Below are positions 20,617 through 29,913 of a DNA stretch of 64,000 nucleotides, one piece after another. A program made the position numbers and the translations under genes. Numbering within the stretch: the first letter of the stretch is position 1; the number at the start of each line of letters is the position of its first letter. Source of the DNA: DASYAN01 sp963727755 (GTDB lineage: Bacteria; Chloroflexota; Ktedonobacteria; Ktedonobacterales; Ktedonobacteraceae); the NCBI GenBank assembly GCA_963727755.1, contig CAVSHN010000008.1, positions 124,001-188,000 on the forward strand. The letters are read 5' to 3'. Below the pieces are notes generated by a model. That model ran no database searches, had not been told where the DNA came from, and saw only the letters and a list, made by a program, of their open reading frames with translations.

Positions 20617-20994
20617 ATGAGCGAAGCAGAACAAGAAAATCGATTACCAGCAAACATGGAGAATATTCCTTTCAACAAAGTTGTTGAGAATTTAAAGAAG
20701 CAGTATGATTTTGCCCAAGTTAATGAAATATCCACCTTCCTGAAAAACTACCCGTTTTTAATAGCTGATCTAAACAAAGTTTACGAGACAAAATCTCGCT
20801 ACTTCGGTAAAGAACCAATATCCCTACGTTATACGAGCGAAACGGGATCATTGGAAAGTGCCACTCTAGCAGCCTATATTAAGACAGATCTTCCAGAAGA
20901 ACAAGCAGAAGAAATATTCTCTATGTTTGACGATGAATGGTGGGGAAGCATATCAGAAGATGCAAAATTATTCGTAACTGTTGATTTGGATTAA
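20617..20994 (+). CDS. Partner protein of the HEPN gene, unknown function
   Basis: A 125-residue acidic protein: LKNYPFLIADLNKVYETKSRYFG, then a strand region and ending in DDEWWGSISEDAKLFVTVDLD. The pattern PFLI...YFG...FDDEWW...VTVDL matches, from memory, small proteins found beside HEPN or PIN genes. A partner or antitoxin role is inferred from position only. I start at ATG 20617 because GAAAGAAGG lies 7 bases before it, not at GTG 20578. The next gene begins two bases after its stop. Confidence 0.55.
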   Translation: MSEAEQENRLPANMENIPFNKVVENLKKQYDFAQVNEISTFLKNYPFLIADLNKVYETKSRYFGKEPISLRYTSETGSLESATLAAYIKTDLPEEQAEEIFSMFDDEWWGSISEDAKLFVTVDLD

Positions 20995-20996
20995 CA

Positions 20997-21404
20997 ATGT
21001 TTGACTGGCAGCAATATTATTTGTTAGCCCGGGAACTACTTCCCTTGGTCGATAGCGTCTCATATAGAGAAGCCTTGCTCAGATCTGTTGTAAGTAGGGC
21101 ATATTATGCTGCTTATCATCGAGCTTGCAACTACCTAGAAGAAATACACCAATATCCTAGTGATAAGGAATCACAGGGACACATAAGAGGATCTCATAAT
21201 CGAGTTATCGATGTATTCCTTACATCCACCACAAAGCCTGAATGGAAAAAAATAGGGAAGAAACTCCGAAAGCTAAAAGCCATTCGCCAAGAGGCTGATT
21301 ACGAGCAATTTGGTGGCGACTGGTTTACGAATATTGATAAAACAAAGAAACGAGTAGACCTAGCAGAAGAGATTATTAATCTCATAGATTCTTTACAGAC
21401 TTAA
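20997..21404 (+). CDS. HEPN-domain protein, toxin-like
   Basis: A 135-residue helical protein whose start resembles HEPN domains: LARELLPLVDSVSYREALLRSVVSRAYYAAYHRACNYLEE. The R-x6-H arrangement in SRAYYAAYH fits the RX4-6H catalytic motif of HEPN ribonucleases. The C-terminal helix (RVDLAEEIINLIDSL) completes the bundle. HEPN proteins act as toxins or abortive-infection RNases, usually with a nucleotidyltransferase or small antitoxin; here the partner is the unrelated gene two bases upstream. Codon use looks like the neighbours. Confidence 0.65.
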   Translation: MFDWQQYYLLARELLPLVDSVSYREALLRSVVSRAYYAAYHRACNYLEEIHQYPSDKESQGHIRGSHNRVIDVFLTSTTKPEWKKIGKKLRKLKAIRQEADYEQFGGDWFTNIDKTKKRVDLAEEIINLIDSLQT

Positions 21405-21423
21405 ACCTTTCTCGACAACAAAC

Positions 21424-22035
21424 TCATAAGCGTGCAATAGAGTTAACCGACTCATCATCAGTCTCCTCCGTCTTTTCATGCTGATGCGCATCTACATGAG
21501 TAGCAGATTGATTCAACTTATGTGATATACGACGATAGGTAAAAAGATGGTGAAACGAGAAATTATAAATAAACACAAGAATTAGTGCAATAGCTTGAGA
21601 AAAGAACGCGGGGACATGAATACCAAAGGTCAACATGGATGAAATCAACACTGTCAGACATAAACCGGAAATAGATGTAATATGGTAACGGAGGAACCGC
21701 GCTCTCCATGAACGACTGTGGCCAGCTAAATGGCGGAAGGTAAAGTAGTCATTGGGGATAAAATTCACCATCAGCGAAATTTCGAAAGCAACTGCTTGAG
21801 CAACCAGACTATGCACCATCTGGCTGACAGGCATAGGAACAAAGAGGTAAATGACAGAGTAGAGAGTAAGATTTACCAGAGCAGCTATACCACCGATAAA
21901 ACTATATGAGAAGAAACGCTGCACCCAATCTGCACGACCATTGGTTACTTTATCTACAATATCAAGCGTACGATTGACAATTGCCCAAGGTGTCGGAATG
22001 TAGCTTGGGCGAGAACTCATCTGCGATTTCTGCAT
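21424..22035 (-). CDS. GtrA-family membrane protein
   Basis: A 203-residue protein with four hydrophobic segments: FFSYSFIGGIAALVNLTLYS, the next near residue 80, then SGLCLTVLISSMLTFG and FSQAIALILVFIYNFSFH, ending in HLFTYR. This fits GtrA, a putative flippase for lipid-linked sugars such as undecaprenyl-phosphate glucose. NFIPNDYFTF between segments 2 and 3 is the usual family motif. Polar tails of 30-40 residues at both ends are longer than typical. It is divergent from the oxidoreductase gene. Confidence 0.8.
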   Translation of the reverse strand: MQKSQMSSRPSYIPTPWAIVNRTLDIVDKVTNGRADWVQRFFSYSFIGGIAALVNLTLYSVIYLFVPMPVSQMVHSLVAQAVAFEISLMVNFIPNDYFTFRHLAGHSRSWRARFLRYHITSISGLCLTVLISSMLTFGIHVPAFFSQAIALILVFIYNFSFHHLFTYRRISHKLNQSATHVDAHQHEKTEETDDESVNSIARL

Positions 22036-22418
22036 TTTTCAACTCACTTCTTACAAGTTTTCCTTACTTTTATTGAAAAGCTTATCGTTCCCATCCAACT
22101 AACAGGCCAACGCACTTTTCAGAGATGCTTAGACTCCCTACTTTCTGACTTAGCATAGTTCCAGTGATACCTCCAGTGCAAAATCACAACATGTATCCGT
22201 AACATCTACCTTCTACTTGATACTGGAGAGTCCCATTCTAACACCAAAGCAGAGTATACGCTAAGTATACACAATCCATAGACAGAGTGCCAGAGCGAGG
22301 CACGTTACATTGAGCTATCCTATTTGGCAACTGCCCAATAATATGTGTACAATAGAGAGGATAGAAGCCACATTACATTGTTCTGCTTATTTCTTATTTT
22401 AAGGACGGTTTCTTTTTC
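22036..22418. other. Intergenic region between divergent gtrA and oxidoreductase genes
   Basis: No ORF or RNA gene is seen. It should carry both promoters; one good candidate for the rightward gene is at 22324-22353. Confidence 0.6.
22324..22353 (+). promoter_or_regulatory. Candidate sigma-70 promoter for the oxidoreductase
   Basis: TTGGCA at 22324-22329 and TACAAT at 22348-22353 with an 18-base spacer, about 60 bases before the ATG at 22419. Confidence 0.45.
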
Positions 22419-23363
22419 ATGAAAGCTGCACAATTTACGCAATATGGCGAACCCGATGTACTCCAAGTGCAAACGGTCGCCGATCCAATCCCCGAGCCAA
22501 GTGATGTGCTTATAGCAGTCAAAGCAACCACTGTCAATCGCCTCGATCTCTTCCAACGTGCTGGTAGCCGACCAGTTAATAAGCTGCCATTCACTCCCGG
22601 TCTAGAAGCTGCTGGCATAGTCCTGCAGGATGCAAACGGGTTTCGAGCGGGCGCACATGTGCTAACAACGCGAGCCCTTCTCGCCAGAGGCGGAGGCGGC
22701 TATGCAAGCAAACTAGCAGTCCCAGCAACTGATCTAGCACACATTCCTGCTGGTGTCTCCTTCGAGCAAGCTGCCGCTGCTGGATTAGCAGCTTCAACGG
22801 CATGGGGAAGCTTATTTGATCTCGGGAACTTACAGGCAGGCGAACGCGTCCTGATCTGGGCCGGATCAAGCGGAGTCGGCGCTATTGGCATTCAATTGGC
22901 CAAGCATGCCGGAGCTTGGGTTGCCACAACAGCAAGTTCAGACGAGCGAGCCGAGACACTCCGTAAACTAGGAGCCGATCTGGTCATTAATCATCATACC
23001 CAAGATGTAGGACAAGCATTGCAAAAGGTGGGGGGCGTCAATTTGGTAATTGAGCTGGTTAGTTCAACCTTACAAGCAAGTCTACAGGCATCTGCTCCTG
23101 ATAGCAGAATTATTTTGGTTGGGAACCTAGGCGGACAGCAGGCGACCGTGGACACACAGGCTTGGCGACTGCAACGTACACAGGTCATCGGTGGAGGACA
23201 AGTCCTTACATCTGTGGCTAACGAGGAGAAAATCTTGCACCTCATTGCAGAGCAGGCAATAAAACCATCTATAGCACATACACTACCAGTTGAGCAAGCT
23301 GCTGAAGCACATCGCCTCTTGGCAAGCGGCAAACCCCAAGGCAAGATTGTGCTCACTCACTAA
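22419..23363 (+). CDS. Zinc-free NADPH:quinone oxidoreductase (MDR family)
   Basis: A medium-chain dehydrogenase/reductase of the quinone reductase/zeta-crystallin type. MKAAQFTQYGEPDVLQ starts the catalytic domain, FTPGLEAAGIV follows, and the Rossmann part carries WAGSSGVGAIGIQLAKHAGAWV as the NADPH loop. No zinc-binding cysteine cluster is seen, as expected for this subgroup. 314 residues, normal. ATG 22419 is preceded by AAGGACGG about 12 bases upstream. The physiological acceptor cannot be told. Confidence 0.85.
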   Translation: MKAAQFTQYGEPDVLQVQTVADPIPEPSDVLIAVKATTVNRLDLFQRAGSRPVNKLPFTPGLEAAGIVLQDANGFRAGAHVLTTRALLARGGGGYASKLAVPATDLAHIPAGVSFEQAAAAGLAASTAWGSLFDLGNLQAGERVLIWAGSSGVGAIGIQLAKHAGAWVATTASSDERAETLRKLGADLVINHHTQDVGQALQKVGGVNLVIELVSSTLQASLQASAPDSRIILVGNLGGQQATVDTQAWRLQRTQVIGGGQVLTSVANEEKILHLIAEQAIKPSIAHTLPVEQAAEAHRLLASGKPQGKIVLTH

Positions 23364-23517
23364 CAGAAAAATCGAACGAAGCCACACAAGGAGAGTATCT
23401 CCTCACGTTCTTCGTCAACGCGATATACCTTACCCGTTTAGCAATTCATTGCGTGTATTGTAGGGGCCCCAGTATTACTATCAATACTTTGCGCCCGTAT
23501 TTACCAAGGAGATTTAT

Positions 23518-24638
23518 TTGACTATGCAGAACCAAACTAAAAATGAGCAATTTCTATTCACGAGAGGCGTTCCCGCTATTGAAGCTTTACCAAACCAGCT
23601 TTTGAGCGAATGCATGCAAGCAGTACTGCAAGGCCCCGATAGCAAAACAATCTTACAGTATGGTCATAACGCGGGATACCTTCCCTTACGCCAGATGTTA
23701 GCAGATCAATACGATGTACCCTCTGACGCAGTTTTAGTAGGCAATGGCTCACTTCACCTACAGGATTTGCTGGCAGCAACGCTTATCAAACCAGGAGATG
23801 TTGTGCTGTAGAGCAGCCGAGCTATGATCGAGCCATCAAAACGTTCCGTCGCCGAGGGGCAAAAGTGATTGGTATTCCTCTGGAACATGATGGCATAAAT
23901 CTGAACATATTAGAAGAAGCTATTGCCCGAAAAGCACCTGCTTTCATGTATGTCATCCCAGATTTTCAGAATCCGACTGGCATCACAACTTCTACGGAGA
24001 AAAGACAGGCCCTGGTGAATCTGGCACAACGTCATGGCTTCTGGCTGATTGAAGATATTCCCTATCAAATGCTACGCTACACAGGTGAAACACTGCCACT
24101 ATTGCGCGATCTGGATGCAGAGCGCGTCATCACCATTAGCTCATATAGCAAGCTGATCGGGCCGGCCCTGCGTGTCGGCTATCTCATCGGACCAACTCAA
24201 CTGGTGAAATCGTTAGCTAGATTAGCTGAAGATACTATTCTTACACCAGTACTTCCGACACAAGCAGCTGTGGTTGAATTCCACACCCGGGGCTATTTTA
24301 CATCTAATCTGGCAAACTTGAAGCAACTCTACGCTCCACGCCTACATACCATCATCACAGCTCTCAAAACACACCTTCCCAATGTAGCATTTACAGAACC
24401 TGAGGGTGGCTTCTTTGTAAGCATTACACTGCCACAACAGCGAGAAAATGCACACATCCTGACACGTGCTAGAGAGGTTGGACTTATTCTGACTAACGGA
24501 CGAGATTTCTTTGCTGATCCGCTAGCTGAAGACAAACAGCAGGACTTAGGTGAGGGCTTTATACGGCTCCCCTTCTGCGCACTCACACCAGCACAGCTTC
24601 AAGAAGGTATCAAGCGGCTTGCAACACTTATCGCTTAG
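23518..24638 (+). CDS. PLP-dependent aminotransferase (fold I), frameshifted
   Basis: Class I/II aminotransferase of the MocR/LysN-like group, but without a DNA-binding domain. The N-terminal part (GHNAGYLPLRQML, VLVGNGSLHLQDLLAATLIKPGD) ends at a TAG at 23809. One base shift there restores VEQPSYDRAI..., followed by VIPDFQNPTGI, LIEDIPYQMLRY and the cofactor lysine in SSYSKLIGPALRVGYL. Total about 373 residues. The start is taken as TTG 23518, seven bases after AAGGAG; ATG 23524 is the alternative. Substrate unknown; 2-aminoadipate or aromatic/branched amino acids are typical for the group. Confidence 0.8.
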
Positions 24639-24703
24639 TGTTATTCACTGGATAAAATTTTACATGGGGGGGGACTAATTCACCCCTCCAGCTTTGCCAC
24701 GTC

Positions 24704-26248
24704 TTATCTCCGCTGCCCTGCTTTCTCACGCATTAGAGAAGCAAAGATACCGATAGCTGCAATAAACGCACAGACTAGAAATGTCGCATGGAAAGCTCTG
24801 TCAAAGATCTGCTGGTATGTGCTCAACTGTGTCGGATTAATATGCGTGACGATCATATTCCCGGCAGTTGCTCCACCCAGACCTACAAAGACCGCGCCTG
24901 CTATCGCTATACTGACACTCTGCCCCATAGTACGACCTGTGGCCAGAAAACCAGAAGCGCTCCCTTGGAGATGACGCGGAGCTGCACCCAGCAATGCACT
25001 ATTATTGGGTGCCTGAAACAGTCCCTGCCCAATGCTGGTAAAGACCAACCTCCAGACGATATCGAAGAGAGAGCTGTGCTCGTTGAGCTGGCTGATCAGC
25101 ACCAGACCAAGACAGGCTATCGTCAGGCCGCTAGCCGCCAGCCAGCGTGAACCAATGCGATCCGCCAGCGATCCACTAAACGGGGCAATCAGGGCCAGCA
25201 TGAACGGCACCGGGGTCAGCAGCATACCAGAGAGCACTGTCGAGAAACCGCGCAATTGCTCAAAGTAAAATGGCATAATAAAACCGACCGCCGTGAGCGC
25301 TAGGAAGCTCAAAAGCAGGCTCAAGATAGAAGAGTTAAAGACGCGATTATGCAGCAACTCCAGTGCGATAATTGGATGACGAACATGCTGCTCCACAAAA
25401 GGCAAAGCTATCAGTGCCACAAGGCCAACGATGAGCAGCGTCAGAATCAACGGTGACGTCCAACCCATCTCCTGACCAAAAGAGAGTCCAGCCGTCAAGC
25501 CAGCCATTCCGGTTGCAATCAGCACTGCTCCCAAGGGATCAAAGCGGCCCGGGCTGCGACGGATCCGCTCTTTAAGGACCAGCAGCGTGGCTATCAGGCC
25601 AATAATGCCGATAGGTACATTCACATAGAAGATCCAACGCCACGAGAGCGAGGCCGTAATCATGCCACCCAGTATTGGACCAACGCTGATGCCCAGCGAG
25701 ACAGTAATGGTGTTGAAACCAAGTGCACGACCACGTTCCTGAGCAGGAAAAGCATTTGTCAACATTGCCGGACTAATGGCCATCAGCAGCGCCCCTCCCA
25801 GCCCCTGCACCGCTCGTGAAGCGATCAATATCCCCAGCGACGGCGCTAGACCACAAACAGCCGAACTTGCGGTGAAGACGACCAATCCAACAATCCACAT
25901 CACTTTGCGCCCTACCATATCGGCCAGACGTCCCGAAGTCAAAAGGATTGCAGTCGTCGTAACAAGATAGGCAATGACCACCCATTCAACGGCCCCACTC
26001 AAGGGGACGCCAAAATTACTGGCAATCGTCGGCAGACTAATATTCACGATCGACGAATCCAGGGTTGCCATAAAGACCCCAATAGCGACAATTGCCAGCA
26101 CAGCCCATTTCCCCGCCGTCTCTTCTCCCTCCTGCAGCACACTCCCCACACTCTGAGAGGATGAGGCATCACCCACCAATCGTTTGTCATCTTTAGGCTC
26201 TATACACTGTATTGTATTTTTCTCAGTTCGTACTTTTCGTGATTGCAT
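24704..26248 (-). CDS. MFS drug efflux transporter, EmrB/QacA (DHA2) type
   Basis: 514 residues with about 14 hydrophobic segments, as in the 14-TMS DHA2 proton antiporters. The family motifs are present: FMATLDSSIVNISLPTI in TM1, SGRLADMVGRKVMWIVGL after TM2, RAVQGLGGALLMAISPAML in TM4, and SLGISVGPILGG in TM5. Probably exports amphiphilic compounds. No TetR- or MarR-type repressor is adjacent; the OmpR-type regulator lies 146 bases upstream on the same strand and could control it. The start is chosen at 24704-26248 as the longest form; about 40 polar residues precede TM1. Confidence 0.88.
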   Translation of the reverse strand: MQSRKVRTEKNTIQCIEPKDDKRLVGDASSSQSVGSVLQEGEETAGKWAVLAIVAIGVFMATLDSSIVNISLPTIASNFGVPLSGAVEWVVIAYLVTTTAILLTSGRLADMVGRKVMWIVGLVVFTASSAVCGLAPSLGILIASRAVQGLGGALLMAISPAMLTNAFPAQERGRALGFNTITVSLGISVGPILGGMITASLSWRWIFYVNVPIGIIGLIATLLVLKERIRRSPGRFDPLGAVLIATGMAGLTAGLSFGQEMGWTSPLILTLLIVGLVALIALPFVEQHVRHPIIALELLHNRVFNSSILSLLLSFLALTAVGFIMPFYFEQLRGFSTVLSGMLLTPVPFMLALIAPFSGSLADRIGSRWLAASGLTIACLGLVLISQLNEHSSLFDIVWRLVFTSIGQGLFQAPNNSALLGAAPRHLQGSASGFLATGRTMGQSVSIAIAGAVFVGLGGATAGNMIVTHINPTQLSTYQQIFDRAFHATFLVCAFIAAIGIFASLMREKAGQRR

Positions 26249-26393
26249 CTTTGTTTCTCTATAGCAACGAGTTGCACACGTTGCTGACTCATAGCTAATC
26301 CTCTTTGCGGATACGCACTTGCACAGAACTTGGAGTCGGCAGATCCCAATCTGGAGAAGCGGGACGCTGAGCTTTAGTCTACTAAATACTTTG

Positions 26394-27146
26394 TCAGTTC
26401 GACATCAAGCGTGGCTTGCGACGAGTATTGACAACCGTATTACCTCCACCTTCATCAACTGAATGGCGAACCAACGTATAACCAACACCTGGAACCGTCA
26501 AAATGTAGTGAGGGTTATCCAGATCAGGCTCAATTTTCTGGCGCAGGTGATGAATGTGAGCCTTGATTAAATACGTATCACCCACTTCGCCAAATCCCCA
26601 AATACTAGTAATAATTTGTTCAGACGTACATACTCCATTAGCATTAACTGCCAGTAAATGCAGGAGCTTCCCTTCAGTTGGAGTCAAACGAACAGTCTTG
26701 CCATGGATTCTCACTTCATTGTGCAGAGAGTCAATAACAAGCGGACCAACAGTAATGATAGAAGAAGGGCGTTGGCTGACTGAGGAGCGAGCACGTCGGC
26801 TCACAGCACGAATACGAGCCAAAAGCTGATTTGGAAAGAAGGGTTTGCGCAAATAATCATCGGCACCAGACTCCAGACAACGAACTTCATCTTGCACATC
26901 TTTTCCATCAGTCACAACCAGAACAAGAGCATCATGCTTCATCCTCAGGTTACGGCACATCTCCATAGCATCTACATCTTTCAATGCTACATCTAAGATG
27001 ACAAGATCAGGCTCCTGCTCAAGCCACTTGGATTTGGCCTGCTCTCCTGTATACGCACGATGAACTTCATACCCACATGCCTTCAGCCAATTCACGAGCA
27101 TCTCGACCATATCACGGTCGCTATCAATGATCAATAACTTCATCAA
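26394..27146 (-). CDS. OmpR/PhoB-type response regulator
   Basis: A receiver domain with the acidic pair at IDSDRDM, phosphoacceptor D in LVILDVALKDV near residue 55 and K in DDYLRKPF, followed by a winged-helix DNA-binding domain (VRIHGKTVRLTPTEGKLLHLLAVNANGVCTSEQI...LIKAHIHHLRQKIEPD...YILTVPGVGYTL). 250 residues, normal, with a short basic tail. No sensor kinase is adjacent, so it is an orphan here. The frame is intact. An IS-end remnant lies 20 bases upstream of its start. Confidence 0.88.
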   Translation of the reverse strand: MMKLLIIDSDRDMVEMLVNWLKACGYEVHRAYTGEQAKSKWLEQEPDLVILDVALKDVDAMEMCRNLRMKHDALVLVVTDGKDVQDEVRCLESGADDYLRKPFFPNQLLARIRAVSRRARSSVSQRPSSIITVGPLVIDSLHNEVRIHGKTVRLTPTEGKLLHLLAVNANGVCTSEQIITSIWGFGEVGDTYLIKAHIHHLRQKIEPDLDNPHYILTVPGVGYTLVRHSVDEGGGNTVVNTRRKPRLMSN

Positions 27147-27162
27147 ACTGCGACCTGCAGAT

Positions 27163-27215
27163 ACCCCCTGTCGTGGGGAGGAAAGCAGGCCCTCCTTTCT
27201 CGCGGCCTAGTCACT
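27163..27215. mobile_element. Solo IS200/IS605-type end remnant
   Basis: CCCC-CTGTCG-TGGGG hairpin at 27163-27179 followed by AGGAAAGCAGGCCCTCCTTTCT. This resembles the hairpin and GAGGAAAGAGGCCTTCCTTTCT next to iscB at 481-525. No partner end or ORF is seen nearby, so it is probably the scar of a lost element in the promoter side of the OmpR-type gene. Confidence 0.5.
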
Positions 27216-27284
27216 GGCATACCCTGCCAATTCTGCTCAATATTAACGATACTACGCACTCTTTTTCGAGCCTAGATATCTCTT

Positions 27285-29747
27285 TTACGGCAGTACACCT
27301 ACATGTCTACTTACATCTTTACGAATGAGCAAAGCCATATTATAACCCTCATCGATACCGCCGAAAGGTATACGGTACCACCACCACTGCCAGACATTTT
27401 TTGCAATCAAGCCAAGATTAAACTGGCCTGGATGGGGAGGATTGTTGCCATAGCTCAACCATGGAAGCGGGCCAACACCTACATACTGCTGCGACGCACA
27501 GGGATGGGCTGGTGTCCCAATACAAGGCGGTGGCATATATCCCTGATCCCATTGAGAGCGCATTTCATATTGGCGATAGACATACTGCCCACTATATTGA
27601 GTATAGACCGAGGGTAAATTATCGCCCCCAGCAATGATAATGGGCCAGTTTGCTGTATCAGGACATGCTGTGCTGGGAAACGAGAAGCACGTCCTAGGAT
27701 AATCTCGCAGATACCAAGCAAAGGGCCATGTTGCATCACTCATGACAGCTATAGGAATTTGATGACTTCCACCATACAATTTTTGATCAAACTGAGCAAC
27801 CTTTGCCATCACTACATTCACGTCAGGCGTGGTCTGCACATAAACCATCATCTCGTGCGGAGCATCAGCAGGATGTACATACACAACCTGGAACAGATTT
27901 TGTAAGATTAACACCAGAGTAAATAGAGCAACGAGAGTACCCAAAATAGCACTCCCCATAGCAATCCCGCCATACCTAACACTGCGAATAGAAGAGAGAG
28001 AAGCAGATACGGGTAAAGTGCCACTATCTGAACTTACCTCTGTTCGCCTTGCCAAAAATGCCGTGCGACAGCCTTTCACAACTGTCAGCACAATTAGCTG
28101 CAAGCCAATAGCCGCCAGCAGCATCAGTGGCATGGTGATGAGAATCATCAACCAAGGCATTTTCTCGCCAGCCCAGGAATAGATAAAGAAATTGCCCACA
28201 AACCAATACACCAGAAAGAGACGAAAACGTGAAGGATGTCGTAAACAGTAGACAATCCCCACTAGACCAAAAACTACCCCTACCTGCTCGTATAGAGGAA
28301 TAAGCATCAAATAATAGTACCAGGGTTGACCACCACGTGCTACCTGCTGTTGCTGGAGCCAGTAATAGATACCTTGCCAGATACCATCCCCAATGCCATT
28401 CGGTATATTGGTGAATAGAGCAGTAAACAGAGCTATAAATATAGTCCAGGCAACCACAAAACCAAAAAACAAATGCTGCCATGGCATAGTCACTATCGTA
28501 TCAAGCAACGGTTGCTTTTCGGGATCAACCCATTTGGCAAGACCACGTCTCTCTTCCGATCGAGCCTCATCACCACGCTCACGGAACAGCACAACCATCA
28601 CAACAACTGCGAGCAGAATGCCAAGCCATGGCACAATAAACTGTGTCGTCTGTTTCAACTGACTAACGAAAGCATCTGCAATTTTCTTGTTATTGGTATT
28701 AGCAGTAATATAGATCGACAGGTTCGTGAGCAAACCGAAAAACCACTTGACAAACAGACCAAGCACAACGAGATAGATGAGAAGAGCAACAGGAGCAGCA
28801 TTACGAGACACAGACTTTTCTCCACACTCTTCCTCTCCCTGATTCTCTTCTCCATCATTAATAGCACGTTGTTTAGCAGGTGAACGAAAAGTCAGCGATC
28901 GACGAGAGCCTAATTCCCAGGCTACCAACCCCCCAAAAAAGCTTCCAAAGACCGCGACAGTCAAAAATGTTGCTTCGTTCGTAGCATACGAAAGTGAGAA
29001 AGCCACTGCCGCTGTGACAAACCAAGCTATTCGACGCGTCCGCATATATTGAGCAACAGCAACAACTAGCAGAAGCGTAAAGCAAACCATGTAAATGTCT
29101 TCACGAGCAAAGCGCGAGAAATATACCATACTCGGGGAAACTGCCAGCAAGAAACAGGCTAACCAGGCCCCAACTTTACCGAGATGGTAGCGCAAGAAGT
29201 ATGGCAAACCTATAACCACTGTACCCAGCAATGCAGCTAAGATACGTACCGTCGTATCATTTACTCCATGATCTGGAGCCCCTAAAAGTTGGGCAATCAG
29301 ATAAACAACTGCAATAGCATGGAATTGGAATGGACCATGCAAAAGTGGATCATAACGATAGCAAGCATTATGAAGACTGAAACAGGAAGTCCATTGCTCT
29401 ATATTATTATGCAGAAGTTGCAAAGCAAAATATCCATGCAAACTTTCATCATGATGCAAGGGTTTATCTCCAAGTCCCCAAAAACGCAAGATGGCCCCAA
29501 GGAGAATCACCCCCCAGAATGCACATGCTGTCAGTACCATTTCACGTGAAGGTCGAGCACCTGTTCTCAAGAACGTCCGCTTAGCAGACACTCTACCTTC
29601 AGGTGCTTCAGATACCTCTTCAATCGAGGCTGCCACCTGATCCACAGGTAGGGAACTAGAGATTTTTTCATTGTTCTCAGTTTCGTTTTCCTCAATTTTA
29701 TCATCCATGTCGCCAGTCGTCTTCGAGCTATATTTCTGATGTTTCAA
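27285..29747 (-). CDS. Agl23-type (TIGR03663) membrane protein
   Basis: 820 residues, polytopic, matching my recollection of TIGR03663, named for archaeal Agl23 and thought to take part in lipid-linked glycan transfer. After a polar N-terminus of about 75 residues comes FWGLGDKPLHHDESLHGYFALQL with the acidic HHDES motif, then YRYDPLLHGPFQFHA and SPSMVYFSRFAREDIYM. More than ten hydrophobic segments are visible, with a long polar insert near residue 300. It is the last gene of a minus-strand set with the YYY protein and a GT39. Role in cell-surface glycosylation is inferred from family and neighbours. Confidence 0.78.
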   Translation of the reverse strand: MKHQKYSSKTTGDMDDKIEENETENNEKISSSLPVDQVAASIEEVSEAPEGRVSAKRTFLRTGARPSREMVLTACAFWGVILLGAILRFWGLGDKPLHHDESLHGYFALQLLHNNIEQWTSCFSLHNACYRYDPLLHGPFQFHAIAVVYLIAQLLGAPDHGVNDTTVRILAALLGTVVIGLPYFLRYHLGKVGAWLACFLLAVSPSMVYFSRFAREDIYMVCFTLLLVVAVAQYMRTRRIAWFVTAAVAFSLSYATNEATFLTVAVFGSFFGGLVAWELGSRRSLTFRSPAKQRAINDGEENQGEEECGEKSVSRNAAPVALLIYLVVLGLFVKWFFGLLTNLSIYITANTNNKKIADAFVSQLKQTTQFIVPWLGILLAVVVMVVLFRERGDEARSEERRGLAKWVDPEKQPLLDTIVTMPWQHLFFGFVVAWTIFIALFTALFTNIPNGIGDGIWQGIYYWLQQQQVARGGQPWYYYLMLIPLYEQVGVVFGLVGIVYCLRHPSRFRLFLVYWFVGNFFIYSWAGEKMPWLMILITMPLMLLAAIGLQLIVLTVVKGCRTAFLARRTEVSSDSGTLPVSASLSSIRSVRYGGIAMGSAILGTLVALFTLVLILQNLFQVVYVHPADAPHEMMVYVQTTPDVNVVMAKVAQFDQKLYGGSHQIPIAVMSDATWPFAWYLRDYPRTCFSFPSTACPDTANWPIIIAGGDNLPSVYTQYSGQYVYRQYEMRSQWDQGYMPPPCIGTPAHPCASQQYVGVGPLPWLSYGNNPPHPGQFNLGLIAKNVWQWWWYRIPFGGIDEGYNMALLIRKDVSRHVGVLP

Positions 29748-29759
29748 AGCTTTTCCCTC

Positions 29760-29909
29760 CTAAAAATGCAAGACAGCATTCACCGCTCTTATGGCTGCAT
29801 AATACGCATGGGGGCTCTCATCATGATGCAGCGATTTATCGCCTAGTCCCCAGAATTGCAGTGCAGCACTCAATAAAATGATACTCCAGAATGCAATAGC
29901 CGTCAGCAT
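29760..29909 (-). pseudogene. 49-codon N-terminal duplicate of the Agl23-type protein
   Basis: A short ORF from ATG 29909 to TAG 29760 encodes AFWSIILLSAALQFWGLGDKS followed by LHHDESPHAYYAAIRA. It matches the first membrane segment and acidic motif of the downstream gene (AFWGVILLGAILRFWGLGDK, LHHDESLHGYFALQL). It lies four bases after the stop of the YYY gene and 13 bases before the Agl23 start. It looks like the remnant of a tandem duplication, though the frame is open and GGTGAGAGG precedes the ATG, so a 49-residue peptide could be made. Confidence 0.7.
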
Positions 29910-29913
29910 CCTC

